The position numbers were made by a program, and so were the translations under genes. Below are positions 8,258 through 16,064 of a stretch of DNA of 28,210 nt, one piece after another. Each line of letters begins with the position of its first letter. Position 1 is the stretch's first letter. The notes under the pieces are model-generated. The model did not search any database, had not been told where the DNA came from, and saw only the letters and a program-made list of their open reading frames with translations. This stretch comes from JAGPHI01 sp036641735. Its GTDB lineage: Bacteria > Bacillota > Clostridia > Oscillospirales > Ruminococcaceae. The stretch covers positions 1 to 28,210 of the forward strand of contig JAVWEG010000023.1 of NCBI GenBank assembly GCA_036641735.1. Direction: 5' to 3'.

Positions 8258-8332
8258 CTTTGTGATTGTTCTCCACCGTAGTAATACTGCGGTGGAGAGC
8301 CACACAACAAAGCGGCATAGCTTAATTGCCGC
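8258..8332 (+). promoter_or_regulatory. Two consecutive RNA hairpins after the tube gene
   Basis: In the 107-base gap after the tube gene, TCTCCACCGTAG (8270-8281) pairs with the segment ending at 8298, CTGCGGTGGAGA. The stem is about 13 pairs with a three-base loop and can extend to 8268/8300. A flanking CTTTGT (8258-8263) can also pair with ACAAAG (8307-8312). A second stem is GCGGCA (8312-8317) with TGCCGC (8327-8332). Neither is followed by a U-tract, so a simple rho-independent terminator is unlikely. RNA processing or 3'-end protection of the abundant sheath-tube message is plausible. Confidence 0.55.
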
Positions 8333-8355
8333 AATAGCCGAAGGAGGACATTCCT

Positions 8356-8718
8356 ATGAACACTGTATTCGACTTTACGCTGCCCAAGGGCTTGACAGAT
8401 GCAAGCGGTAATATTTATCGCAAGGGCAAGATGCGCCTCGCCACAGCAGGTGACGAGATATCCGCAACACGCGATCCGCGCGTGCTTGCAAACCCAAGCT
8501 ATCTTACTGTTGTCATCCTTTCCCGCGTAGTCACACAACTGGAGGGTACTGATAGTATCTTCCCACAAACCATCGAAGGACTTTTTACCGCCGACCTTGC
8601 TTTTTTGCAAGATATGTATCAGCGGATAAATGATATAGAGCCACCAACTATGACGGTGGTGTGCCCCGATTGTGGAAAAACCCACAAGGTGCCAATAAAT
8701 TTTACTCAAGAGGGATAA
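8356..8718 (+). CDS. Small tail-assembly-chaperone-like protein with a C-terminal Cys motif
   Basis: This 120-residue protein starts after GAAGGAGGA. The N-terminal ~95 residues (FDFTLPKGLTDASGNIY, KMRLATAGDEI, YLTVVILSRVVTQLEG, LFTADLAFLQDMYQRIND) look like phage tail assembly proteins that recognise the tube or tape measure. Near the end sits CPDCGKTH, a CxxC plus His pattern resembling half of a zinc ribbon. The position just after the tube gene and before a small DUF6760-like protein mirrors the tail chaperone slot of phages. The last codons contain a perfect -1 slippery heptamer (AAATTTT at 8697-8703), 12 bases before the stop. Some molecules may therefore be extended into the next frame. 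The family name is an inference from layout. Confidence 0.75.
   Translation: MNTVFDFTLPKGLTDASGNIYRKGKMRLATAGDEISATRDPRVLANPSYLTVVILSRVVTQLEGTDSIFPQTIEGLFTADLAFLQDMYQRINDIEPPTMTVVCPDCGKTHKVPINFTQEG
8697..8703 (+). promoter_or_regulatory. Candidate -1 ribosomal frameshift site (A AAT TTT)
   Basis: In the frame of the 120-residue protein the codons are ATA AAT TTT, so A-AAT-TTT fits the X-XXY-YYZ rule exactly. The zero-frame stop follows at 8716-8718. A -1 slip would continue as TAC TCA AGA GGG ATA ATA TTG straight into the DUF6760-like frame. No strong downstream stem was noticed. AAGAGGG at 8708-8714 could instead serve as a ribosome binding site for the TTG at 8721. Confidence 0.45.
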
Positions 8719-8720
8719 TA

Positions 8721-8939
8721 TTGTACCCTGTTGACGAGCTGTATCGTGAGATGAGCTTTATCTCCTATTATTTTCATTGGAGTGGTGAGGAGGTGATGGC
8801 GCTTGACCATAACAGCCGTCGCCGCTGGTGCAATGAGATTTCGGGGATTAACCGCAGTCTCAATCCCTCGGATAGTAAAGTAGGCAAGGTTAAGAGCATC
8901 ACCGAATTTTCACGACCACGTATGAGGGGGGATTTTTAA
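8721..8939 (+). CDS. DUF6760-like small CIS protein (TTG start, or -1 frameshift product)
   Basis: This is a 72-residue protein if initiated at TTG 8721, which lies six bases after AGAGGG. The sequence YPVDELYREMSFISYYFHW, then a stretch of small acidic residues and SRRRWCNEISGINR, matches the DUF6760 pattern. Small proteins of this family recur beside tube genes in extracellular CIS clusters. There is no ATG in a sensible place. The frame is open upstream to about 8661 in the -1 frame of the preceding gene, so it could also be expressed as a fusion by frameshifting at 8697-8703. Its stop abuts the next ATG. Its role is unknown; its placement suggests tube or baseplate assembly. Confidence 0.8.
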   Translation: MYPVDELYREMSFISYYFHWSGEEVMALDHNSRRRWCNEISGINRSLNPSDSKVGKVKSITEFSRPRMRGDF

Positions 8940-9884
8940 ATGGGAGAGCTTACCGAAGGAAATAAGGTATACTATAATGAAGGCCGTGGAGTATTAACAG
9001 GCTTTAACTTTATGCTGCGTGTAGAGGCAGCGTTTGATATGCCACTTAAGTCTGTTCGTGCATTTACACGTGAGCTTGAGTTCGACTACATTCAAGAGGG
9101 CGGACTCAATGACTATGTGCATATGCGCCGCAAGGGTATAACAAAGCCCTTTACCTTTGAATTTGACCGATATGTAGGCATGAACTACATTGACACACTG
9201 CCGCTGGGCGCAAATATGCTGCTGCCGCTTGTTTTGATGGTAAGCCGTATTCCGGGGCAGTTTTGGCCGCTTATTGTGGCACGTACTTATACCTTTACAG
9301 GCTGCACCATCATCAAAAAAACCTATGGTGAGCTTGATGCTATGAAGTCTGAGCTGCTGGTGGAGACCGTCACTGTTGCTTACCGTGAGCTGGTGGTGGT
9401 GGATATTCCGTGGAGTGAGGCGGCAGGCGAGGACATAGCCGGCCCAACCAATGAGCCTAATTCTGCAACAGACAAAGAGGAAGCCGAGCTACGCGCGCGC
9501 TGCGATGCAGTAGTGGAGGCGGCAGACAAGCTGAAAGCGGATAAGAAGGATGAGATGGATAAATACGGAGCCGAGCTTAAGGCTGTTACCGATGCCGATA
9601 AGAAGGTAGAAGAGGAAGAAGCACAGCTAGAGAAGGATAAAAAGCCACCAAAGGAAAGCCCCGCCGATAAGGCAGCGAGATTGGCGAGAAAGCCTAAATT
9701 AGAAGAAGCAAACAAGATATACAAGGAGACCAAGAAATCCGTGGACGTTGCGAGACAGGCAGGCTTCTCTGCAAGAAGCTTTACCATCGAGACCGATCTG
9801 CGTGAGCTTACCGAAAATGCAGAAAAGCTACTGGCACAGGCACAGCAAAAGAACGGCACACCATTGCCGCCGATACCTCACTAA
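8940..9884 (+). CDS. Second tube protein (Pvc5/gp19-like) with a long charged helical C-terminal extension
   Basis: This 314-residue protein begins directly after the previous stop, with GAGGGGGGA seven bases upstream. Residues ~1-155 are a gp19-like tube domain (GFNFMLRVEAAFDMPLKSVR, MRRKGITKPFTFEFDRYVG, YTFTGCTIIKKTYGELDAMK, VETVTVAYRELVVVDIPW). This resembles the minor tube proteins that join the spike hub to the tube. Residues ~165-300 are an added Lys/Glu/Ala-rich stretch (DKKVEEEEAQLEKDKKPPKE) predicted to be helical or coiled coil, ending in a Pro-rich tail. Ordinary tube initiators of this family end near residue 150, so the extension roughly doubles the protein. It might project into the lumen or contact the baseplate or the 798-residue protein encoded next. 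The domain call is firm; the role of the extension is unknown. Confidence 0.88.
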   Translation: MGELTEGNKVYYNEGRGVLTGFNFMLRVEAAFDMPLKSVRAFTRELEFDYIQEGGLNDYVHMRRKGITKPFTFEFDRYVGMNYIDTLPLGANMLLPLVLMVSRIPGQFWPLIVARTYTFTGCTIIKKTYGELDAMKSELLVETVTVAYRELVVVDIPWSEAAGEDIAGPTNEPNSATDKEEAELRARCDAVVEAADKLKADKKDEMDKYGAELKAVTDADKKVEEEEAQLEKDKKPPKESPADKAARLARKPKLEEANKIYKETKKSVDVARQAGFSARSFTIETDLRELTENAEKLLAQAQQKNGTPLPPIPH

Positions 9885-9907
9885 TACAGGAAAGGATGTG
9901 ACCCCGC

Positions 9908-12304
9908 TTGCTAATATTACACGAACCAATACAGCTAAAATCGGCACGGGGTCTATCCACCCTTTCCAATAGAGGGATAGGGGTGCTTGCCTGCAACTAC
10001 GATATGACGCAGTCTACCATCAATCCAAGTGACCTGATGATGCTGTTTTCTCCCGAGACCGAGTTTCCCGAGGATATGGGCGGCACAACAGCTATAAACA
10101 TAAAGCAGAGCAGCACCGATGTGCGCAATATTACAATGTCGGTGGTAAATAATCTGCTCAATACCATTGCAGTGAACCAAAATAACGAGTTTACCTATCA
10201 AGACAGGGTATATATTTCCTCGATGCTGCATCAGCTTGGTATAGAGAATGTGCAGCAGTTTATGCAGCAGGTGCAGATGCTTCGCAATGAGCATCAGAGC
10301 ATAGAAGAGCTGCTAACGCTGTATCGCAACGAGACCGTGCAGCATTTTGCCGCTAACAAGACGTCTGCCGAAACGCACAAGCATTATGATAGCCGTAACA
10401 GCAATACTCAGCAGGTAACGGTAGACGGCAGCCCTTACTACTTACACAACGAGATATATCATAGGCTGCATACGGGGGATATTTATCAGGAGCTGCACGC
10501 ACATCAGGCAAGCCCCTCGATGGTGAATAACTTTGTGAACAGTCGACAGCTGCAATTATCAGAGCAGCTACGTGTGAGCGCTCACCTACAGCTAAATGAG
10601 CTGCGCAATAATGTGGTGAGCGGCAGCCAAATGACACTGCACCATTATCAGAATAGCTACGAGACAGGGGAATTGCTCCCAGTACCCACCACCGAGCGCG
10701 AGGTGTTGCAGCAGGCGTTTACCGCTACGCTGCTGTCAACCGTTGACAAACTACTTACACAGCGTTACGAAGCCTCTTATGCCACCACCAATAGCTGGAC
10801 AGATGTGGCAGAGCAGCTTGAACAAACCGCCTATAACACACTGTCACGCTTCGAGAGCTACCACAGCGGACAGTCATTTACATATAACGAGGGTGCAGAC
10901 TATACACAGTCGCGGCTGGCAGTATACAACACCGAGGCGTATCTACTACGGCAGCTAATCACAAAGCAGCAGCTTGCACCAAATGTGCGCGGCGAGATGC
11001 CGAGCCTAGCAGCTGACTCACCTGCGAAGCTTGAACACCGCACTGAGGAGCAGGAGCTGCTAATAGAGGAGGACGGCAGTGAGCCGTCCCGAGAGACACA
11101 GGTTACCACAGAGCAGGTGACAAGCCACATTACAGAGCTTACAAGGCATCTACTGGATGGGACACCGCCTGTTACACCGCCTACACCCCATACTCCTGCA
11201 ATGCTAGAACCGCTGCGAGAGCTGCTACAGGGCGAAATATCTCAGCAGCAGGCTGACGAGCAGCAGGCTTTGTCACAGCGAGAGCAAAGCCGCCCTGTAA
11301 CACAGGAGCAAGAGATAGCTAACAATATAATGCAGCCCGTTGTAGAACAGATATATAATCAGCTAACAAAGGTGCTGCAACAGCCAAATCAGCCGCCAAG
11401 CGGCGAGATAAATGAGCCGCCCGACGAGCTGCTGCTAACACAGCTACCTACCCCCGAGCAGGAGATGGATCCCGAAATACTGGTGCAGCAGCTAGATGCA
11501 ATCGACCGCAAAAATCGAGAGATGCTTGTACGGCTGCGTGAGCGCACCGAGGTATTACGGCGCGAAGCAACACCTCCTCAGCCTGTAGATCCTACACAAA
11601 TACGTGCCGATGCCTTGCGCGCACTCAATGAGCCTGAAAAGCTGTTTGCCGAGCTGCGAGCGCGTCCCGAAACACCACTGGAGTATAACCACTCCCCCGA
11701 GATTGAGGCAGCACTGGAGCTTGCTTCACCCGAAACGCGCTATGTACTGGAAAAGGTAACGCAGTATATAAACAACCCCAATGCACTGCAGGATGGCTTG
11801 CATAGTGCATCGCCTATGGAGCTGCACCGTGGTGTGCAGGAGGCGTTGCAAGCAAACCACACGGTGGAGAAGGTAGAGCGTGAGCTATTGCAAACCAATA
11901 CCACGCGTGTAGAGCAGCAGGAAGCACAGCAGGTGCTGCACGAGCTAACACAGTCGGCAGCCGCACGGCAACACAATAACCGTCCGCAGGAGGTACAGCC
12001 TCTACCCATTGTGCATAAAACCGAGCGTCAGGTGGTGGACGAGGAGCTGCTAGAGCTGCTAGAGCAGCAAAAGACCAGCCGTACCGAGGTTGTCAAGGAG
12101 CAGGTGGAGCAGGTAAATGTAAACACTATACGCGAAAATACCACAACAAACCTAAATCAGCAGATTGTCACTCAGAGCAGTGAGGAAATTACAGAGCTTG
12201 TCAACCGTGCGTTAACACGGCAAATGGGTGATATCAGCGAGAAGGTTTACAGCCAGATGGAGCGAAAGCTGCAGCTGGAACGTAGCCGTCGCGGACGGTT
12301 TTAA
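9908..12304 (+). CDS. 798-residue Gln-rich, Lys-poor helical protein (tape-measure or scaffold candidate)
   Basis: A TTG start at 9908 lies 12 bases after AGGAAAGG. The nearer ATG at 9896 is followed at once by TGA. A later ATG at 10004 has no ribosome binding site. The protein is almost wholly helical, very rich in Gln, Glu and Leu, and contains only about 17 lysines. Pro-rich breaks (GTPPVTPPTPHTP near 415-430) interrupt the helices. The C-terminus is basic (MERKLQLERSRRGRF). It lies between the second tube protein and the hub proteins. An uninterrupted helix of this length would span about 120 nm at 0.15 nm per residue, which suits a tape measure (Pvc14-like). Sequence similarity to a known tape measure cannot be seen by eye. 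A scaffold, chaperone or payload are alternatives. Confidence 0.7.
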   Translation: MLILHEPIQLKSARGLSTLSNRGIGVLACNYDMTQSTINPSDLMMLFSPETEFPEDMGGTTAINIKQSSTDVRNITMSVVNNLLNTIAVNQNNEFTYQDRVYISSMLHQLGIENVQQFMQQVQMLRNEHQSIEELLTLYRNETVQHFAANKTSAETHKHYDSRNSNTQQVTVDGSPYYLHNEIYHRLHTGDIYQELHAHQASPSMVNNFVNSRQLQLSEQLRVSAHLQLNELRNNVVSGSQMTLHHYQNSYETGELLPVPTTEREVLQQAFTATLLSTVDKLLTQRYEASYATTNSWTDVAEQLEQTAYNTLSRFESYHSGQSFTYNEGADYTQSRLAVYNTEAYLLRQLITKQQLAPNVRGEMPSLAADSPAKLEHRTEEQELLIEEDGSEPSRETQVTTEQVTSHITELTRHLLDGTPPVTPPTPHTPAMLEPLRELLQGEISQQQADEQQALSQREQSRPVTQEQEIANNIMQPVVEQIYNQLTKVLQQPNQPPSGEINEPPDELLLTQLPTPEQEMDPEILVQQLDAIDRKNREMLVRLRERTEVLRREATPPQPVDPTQIRADALRALNEPEKLFAELRARPETPLEYNHSPEIEAALELASPETRYVLEKVTQYINNPNALQDGLHSASPMELHRGVQEALQANHTVEKVERELLQTNTTRVEQQEAQQVLHELTQSAAARQHNNRPQEVQPLPIVHKTERQVVDEELLELLEQQKTSRTEVVKEQVEQVNVNTIRENTTTNLNQQIVTQSSEEITELVNRALTRQMGDISEKVYSQMERKLQLERSRRGRF

Positions 12305-12343
12305 ATAGGCAGCCATCGCTGCAATTGTTAGGAGGCAAATGCT

Positions 12344-13180
12344 ATGCCGGTAACACCACCAAAAGTAGTAGAAGATGTTCGTAATAGTGCGCTCGGTTTA
12401 GTGACCGAGATTGCTCAGTTTACTATTTTGGACTACAGGCACCACAAGGATGCTATTATGGCAAACAGACAGGCGCGAAGGAAAGCAGCAGCTGATAAGG
12501 CAAAGAAAGATGCCGAAGAGGCGCTGAAGAATAACAAACCGGTAAAGAAACCCGAGGAGGTAGAGATGTATCCTCCGGGGCAGGAGCTTGATGATATTTA
12601 CAACAAACCGGGAAACACAGCACCAAAGCTTAAACCACGTAAGCTTATCTTTAAGGTGCAGTTTAATCCTTCGGAGCTGTCGCTAAATACAAGCGCGCTT
12701 CAAATCAACAAGCAATCGGTTTTGCTTCATGCCGAGAAGGTAGAGGAGGCACCTGTCGGAGCTATGGCAAACCTGAACGTTAGCCTAATCTTTGATAAGA
12801 TGAATCCGATTGATGCCTTTATAATGGATAACGGAACGTTTTCTACATCCGGTATACAGGGCGGAATATCGAGCATCGGAAAAACTTTTACCGTCAGACA
12901 TGAGGTAGAAGCGTTGCTTGCGGCGCTGCGAGATGAAAATACTCGTCAAGCTGAATTCAGGTGGCGTGACTTTGTTTTTGATGGGTTTCTGCAGTATGTG
13001 CAGGTGCGTTATACTATGTTTTCACCGGCGGGACATCCTGTGCGTGCGGTAGTGGCTATTCGTATGAAGCGTGAAGCTACGACACAGGATCAGTGGGTAA
13101 AAGACTTTGACACAACGTTCAGTGGCCCGGGCGGGCAGTTTAGTAGCCGTACGCAGGACAACAACATAATAAATCTCTAA
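12344..13180 (+). CDS. CIS_tube-type hub protein 1 (Pvc7-like), no LysM
   Basis: This 278-residue protein starts after TTAGGAGG. Residues ~45-100 are a charged linker (NRQARRKAAADKAKKDAEEA). From ~105 the family core begins with IFKVQFNPSELSLNTSALQI, followed by LNVSLIFDKMNPIDAFI, VEALLAALRDENTRQAEFRW and then FLQYVQVRYTMFSPAGHPVR. This is the CIS_tube/Pvc7 fold that links spike hub to tube, functionally like T4 gp53/gp54 adaptors. Most relatives carry a C-terminal LysM domain; here the protein ends ~40 residues after the core with no LysM pattern. It is paralogous to the next gene. Confidence 0.85.
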   Translation: MPVTPPKVVEDVRNSALGLVTEIAQFTILDYRHHKDAIMANRQARRKAAADKAKKDAEEALKNNKPVKKPEEVEMYPPGQELDDIYNKPGNTAPKLKPRKLIFKVQFNPSELSLNTSALQINKQSVLLHAEKVEEAPVGAMANLNVSLIFDKMNPIDAFIMDNGTFSTSGIQGGISSIGKTFTVRHEVEALLAALRDENTRQAEFRWRDFVFDGFLQYVQVRYTMFSPAGHPVRAVVAIRMKREATTQDQWVKDFDTTFSGPGGQFSSRTQDNNIINL

Positions 13181-13198
13181 TGAAGGTAGGTGTGAGCG

Positions 13199-14008
13199 TT
13201 GGCAGGACTTATTGACAAAAAAAATGCCATATTAGGTGGCCCAAATAAGGCATTGCTGGTGCTGCATTATACTCCGGCGGATGCTAAGGAGGGTGCAATA
13301 GGCGCCAAAAAAAAAGACAAATTTGGATTTGTAATCACTAATACAATGAACAAGCTGGATGAGGCAGGCGAGTCAACCATAATCGCAGATGAGCCGGACA
13401 GAGGTGACTATGTGATGGAGGTGCAGTACAATCCTTCCTCCATCAATATGACAGCCAGCGCCGAGAGTATGCCCATTAGGCCTTTGCTCCCTGCTTTTGA
13501 CCCTAACGTACCTTTGAGTGCATCGGTTCCTCCGTCGGTCATTATGATGATTGAGCTTATCTTTGATGACATAGTCGTCCCCGATGCCTTTATGTTTGAC
13601 AAATTCAACATCTCGGCAGGTAATATTGTTAACGATGTGATGCTTGCCACAGACACGAGGGCACACACCGTGCAGCCTCAAACCAACGCTTTGTTGGCGG
13701 CAATGCAGAGAACAAAATCACGCTGCGTATCGCTTTATTGGGCGGATATGTGCTTTCATGGTGAAATCAAAGATATGCAGGCGAAGTACACGATGTTTTC
13801 GGTTTCGGGACGGCCTATTCGCAGTGTTATAAATTTTACTATTGTGCAGAACTCCTCCAATGAGGAAGGCGATGCAAGCAATGAGTACTGGCAGGAGGCA
13901 TTAACGAGCATCTTTGGACCGGATCCGGAAGGTCTGGATCCGGAGGACAAGACCTATAACTCACGCACTAAGGCACAGCAGCTGGGCACATGGATTAACT
14001 TTTTCTAA
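13199..14008 (+). CDS. CIS_tube-type hub protein 2 (Pvc7-like), no LysM
   Basis: This 269-residue protein starts at TTG 13199, eight bases after AGGTAGG; the in-frame GTG at 13190 is followed by TGA. The core matches the preceding protein: MEVQYNPSSINMTASAESMP, VIMMIELIFDDIVVPDAFMF, then TNALLAAMQRTKSRCVSLYW and DMQAKYTMFSVSGRPIRSVI. The N-terminal ~70 residues differ and there is no LysM segment. Having two adjacent copies suggests a hetero-oligomeric hub ring or two stacked rings between gp27-like spike and tube. Such duplication is also seen in other CIS loci (Pvc5/Pvc6/Pvc7 region), but exact equivalence is uncertain. Confidence 0.85.
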   Translation: MAGLIDKKNAILGGPNKALLVLHYTPADAKEGAIGAKKKDKFGFVITNTMNKLDEAGESTIIADEPDRGDYVMEVQYNPSSINMTASAESMPIRPLLPAFDPNVPLSASVPPSVIMMIELIFDDIVVPDAFMFDKFNISAGNIVNDVMLATDTRAHTVQPQTNALLAAMQRTKSRCVSLYWADMCFHGEIKDMQAKYTMFSVSGRPIRSVINFTIVQNSSNEEGDASNEYWQEALTSIFGPDPEGLDPEDKTYNSRTKAQQLGTWINFF

Positions 14009-14029
14009 GCAAAGCAAGGGGGTAGCAGT

Positions 14030-15235
14030 ATGCCAATGGAATCCGCAGGCGCACCGATCAGCGCTACATTTGAATACAATGCTCTTTTTGATGAATATGG
14101 TGGCATGATCGCTCCATGCGTACAGCTGCTGCTGGGCGGTATGGAGCTTAGGGCTGAGGGGACACCGCTAATTGTAGACAATCTCATCATAGAGCTTACC
14201 GCAGGATATGAGGCTTCGGTGGCAAGCTTTCGCATCTACAATGTCTACGACCACAAGAAGGGTACCTTTAGGTACGAAGATATCAAGAATCAGCTATATC
14301 TTGGCGCAGTTGTCAAGCTTGATATTGGTTATTTAACGTATGCAGAAACTGTTTTTGTAGGCTTTGTGGCAGGGATTAGCTTTGGCTATGACCCAGGTGA
14401 TTTGCCCTATATCGAGGTGTCCTGTATGGATATCAAGGGACTGATGATGGCAAACTCTTATGCCGCACAGCTCAAGGCAAAATCCTACGGCGAGGCGGTG
14501 CGCGAGATATTCACTCGTCCCGGCTCGAGCTACGAGAAGTTCAAGCTCAAAGAGGGATATATCGATCTGGAAGTAAGCGATACCCCAGACAAGCAAGAGG
14601 GTGGCGGCGGCGACAGCACGGCATCCGCCGAGACAATAGAAATGGTAACAGAGAGCGACTACGAATTTATCGTGCGTGCCGCAAAACGCTTTAACTTTGA
14701 ATTTTTTGTGGACAGGGGCATCATTTACTTCCGCAAGGCAAAGAGCGATAAAATACCGCTTATGCAGCTGTCGGTAGGTGAGGGGCTTATCTCTTTTCGG
14801 ATAGAGTACAGCATCACAGGCATTGTGGGCAGCATCGAGGCACGCGCCATCAATTCCGCCGACGGCAAGCTTGTTACCTACAAGAAGAAGATGGATAACG
14901 AAATTTCTACAGCGTCTGCGGCGCGAGATATGGTGTCGGAGGGGAGCAAGGTGTTTGTAGATCCTTCCATTATCACTGATATTGATGCCGAAGCTCGTGT
15001 AGATTCACTTATGGAGAAGATGTCTTACCGTCTGGGTAATCTGGAGGCGGAATGCTTCGGCATACCCGAGCTTTGCCCGGGACGGTTTATTACTATACAT
15101 AATATGGAGACTCCCGGCGACAACGATTTTTATATTATGCGTGTTACACACACCTTTAGCAGTGATCGTGGCTACCGCACCAGCATCGTCGGCTGTGCCG
15201 ACAAGGTTCAAAATACGGAGGTGGGTATGCCATGA
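14030..15235 (+). CDS. gp27-like spike hub protein (phage late control D / VgrG N-terminal half)
   Basis: This 401-residue protein starts after CAAGGGGG. It follows the gp27/late-control-D layout: N-terminal beta domain (VDNLIIELTAGYEASVASFRI), LGAVVKLDIGYLTYAETVFV, a membrane-free helical segment (YAAQLKAKSYGEAVREIFTR), and the typical ESDYEFIVRAAKRFNFEFFV stretch followed by RGIIYFRK near 215-240. The C-terminal barrel ends in DFYIMRVTHTFSSDRGYRTS. A GGGGDS linker at ~190 marks the domain join. It should form the trimeric hub above the spike. The gp5-like domain that is normally fused in VgrG/Pvc8 is encoded by the next gene, whose ATG overlaps this stop by four bases (ATGA), ensuring coupled translation. 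Confidence 0.9.
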   Translation: MPMESAGAPISATFEYNALFDEYGGMIAPCVQLLLGGMELRAEGTPLIVDNLIIELTAGYEASVASFRIYNVYDHKKGTFRYEDIKNQLYLGAVVKLDIGYLTYAETVFVGFVAGISFGYDPGDLPYIEVSCMDIKGLMMANSYAAQLKAKSYGEAVREIFTRPGSSYEKFKLKEGYIDLEVSDTPDKQEGGGGDSTASAETIEMVTESDYEFIVRAAKRFNFEFFVDRGIIYFRKAKSDKIPLMQLSVGEGLISFRIEYSITGIVGSIEARAINSADGKLVTYKKKMDNEISTASAARDMVSEGSKVFVDPSIITDIDAEARVDSLMEKMSYRLGNLEAECFGIPELCPGRFITIHNMETPGDNDFYIMRVTHTFSSDRGYRTSIVGCADKVQNTEVGMP

Positions 15236-16053
15236 GTATGTATGATATATTGAGTGAAATTACCGAACGGCAGATTACCAAGACCGAGATGGGCGATAGC
15301 CGTATCTATGGTGTGGTGCGCGGTATTGTTGCCAAAAACTATGATCAGGATATGCCGGGACGGGTTTGCATTACCATACCTACCCGTGACGATGCAGCAA
15401 ACGAGCTGCAATGGGCAAGGCTTGCTATGCCCTCAAGCGGCCCCACTTACGGACACTATTTCCTGCCCGAGGTGGGCGATCAGGTGCTGGTAATCTTCGA
15501 GGGTGGGCAGATTGAAAAGCCCTATATTATCGGCTGTGTGCCGAAAGATAATTCCACCTTTGTAAGCAAGGTAGTGGACGAAAAAAACCGTTACAAGAAA
15601 ATTGCCACTCGCCGCGGTACAGCTATTACCTTTGACGACAGCCCCGACAGCGAGGACGGCAGCAAGGATAAGCTGATACTGACAACAGCCAACGATATGT
15701 TACAGGTGATGCTGGATAACGAGAACCAAACTATTTTGCTGACAGACAAAAAGAAAGCAAATAAAATTGAGCTGATAACCACCGAAGGCTCAGAGAGCTG
15801 TGAAATTAAAGTACGGGGAATGTTGACAATCAACGTTGGAGACAATATCACCGTCTCGATGAACGGCGAATCGGGAGCAGTAAGCATCAGCTCAGGCGAC
15901 TTTACCGTAAATGCTTCCAATAGCGCCAGCATTAAAACAGACAGCTCTATCAAGTTCGAGAGTGGACAGATTACCGAGAATGCCTCGGCAAGCCACAAGA
16001 TTAGTAGCAGTGGAATGGTTTCCATTGGCGGCAGCCCTATTAAGATTGGATAA
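15232..16053 (+). CDS. gp5-like spike protein (OB fold plus beta-helix; VgrG C-terminal half)
   Basis: This 273-residue protein begins inside the stop of the gp27-like gene. Residues ~22-105 are the gp5/VgrG OB domain (YGVVRGIVAKNYDQDMPGRV, LQWARLAMPSSGPTYGHYFL, PEVGDQVLVIFEGGQIEKPY, IIGCVP). Residues ~125-273 are short alternating strands (KIELITTEGSESCEIKVRGM, VSMNGESGAVSISSGDFTVN, MVSIGGSPIKIG), matching the trimeric beta-helix needle. No lysozyme domain or effector extension is present, so the tip is presumably finished by the PAAR-like protein encoded upstream. Splitting gp27 and gp5 into two genes resembles T4-like phages more than PVC, where Pvc8 is a single protein. Confidence 0.92.
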   Translation: MSMYDILSEITERQITKTEMGDSRIYGVVRGIVAKNYDQDMPGRVCITIPTRDDAANELQWARLAMPSSGPTYGHYFLPEVGDQVLVIFEGGQIEKPYIIGCVPKDNSTFVSKVVDEKNRYKKIATRRGTAITFDDSPDSEDGSKDKLILTTANDMLQVMLDNENQTILLTDKKKANKIELITTEGSESCEIKVRGMLTINVGDNITVSMNGESGAVSISSGDFTVNASNSASIKTDSSIKFESGQITENASASHKISSSGMVSIGGSPIKIG

Positions 16054-16064
16054 GGAGAGATACG

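Noticed and set aside
8675..8681. GGAAAAAC as the slippery site for frameshifting
   Set aside because: In the reading frame (TGT GGA AAA ACC) it does not fit X-XXY-YYZ; the AAATTTT site downstream does.
12309..12322. GCAGC-CATC-GCTGC stem as a terminator after the 798-residue gene
   Set aside because: The stem is only five pairs and the following AATTGTT is not a U-tract; the next ribosome binding site is close.
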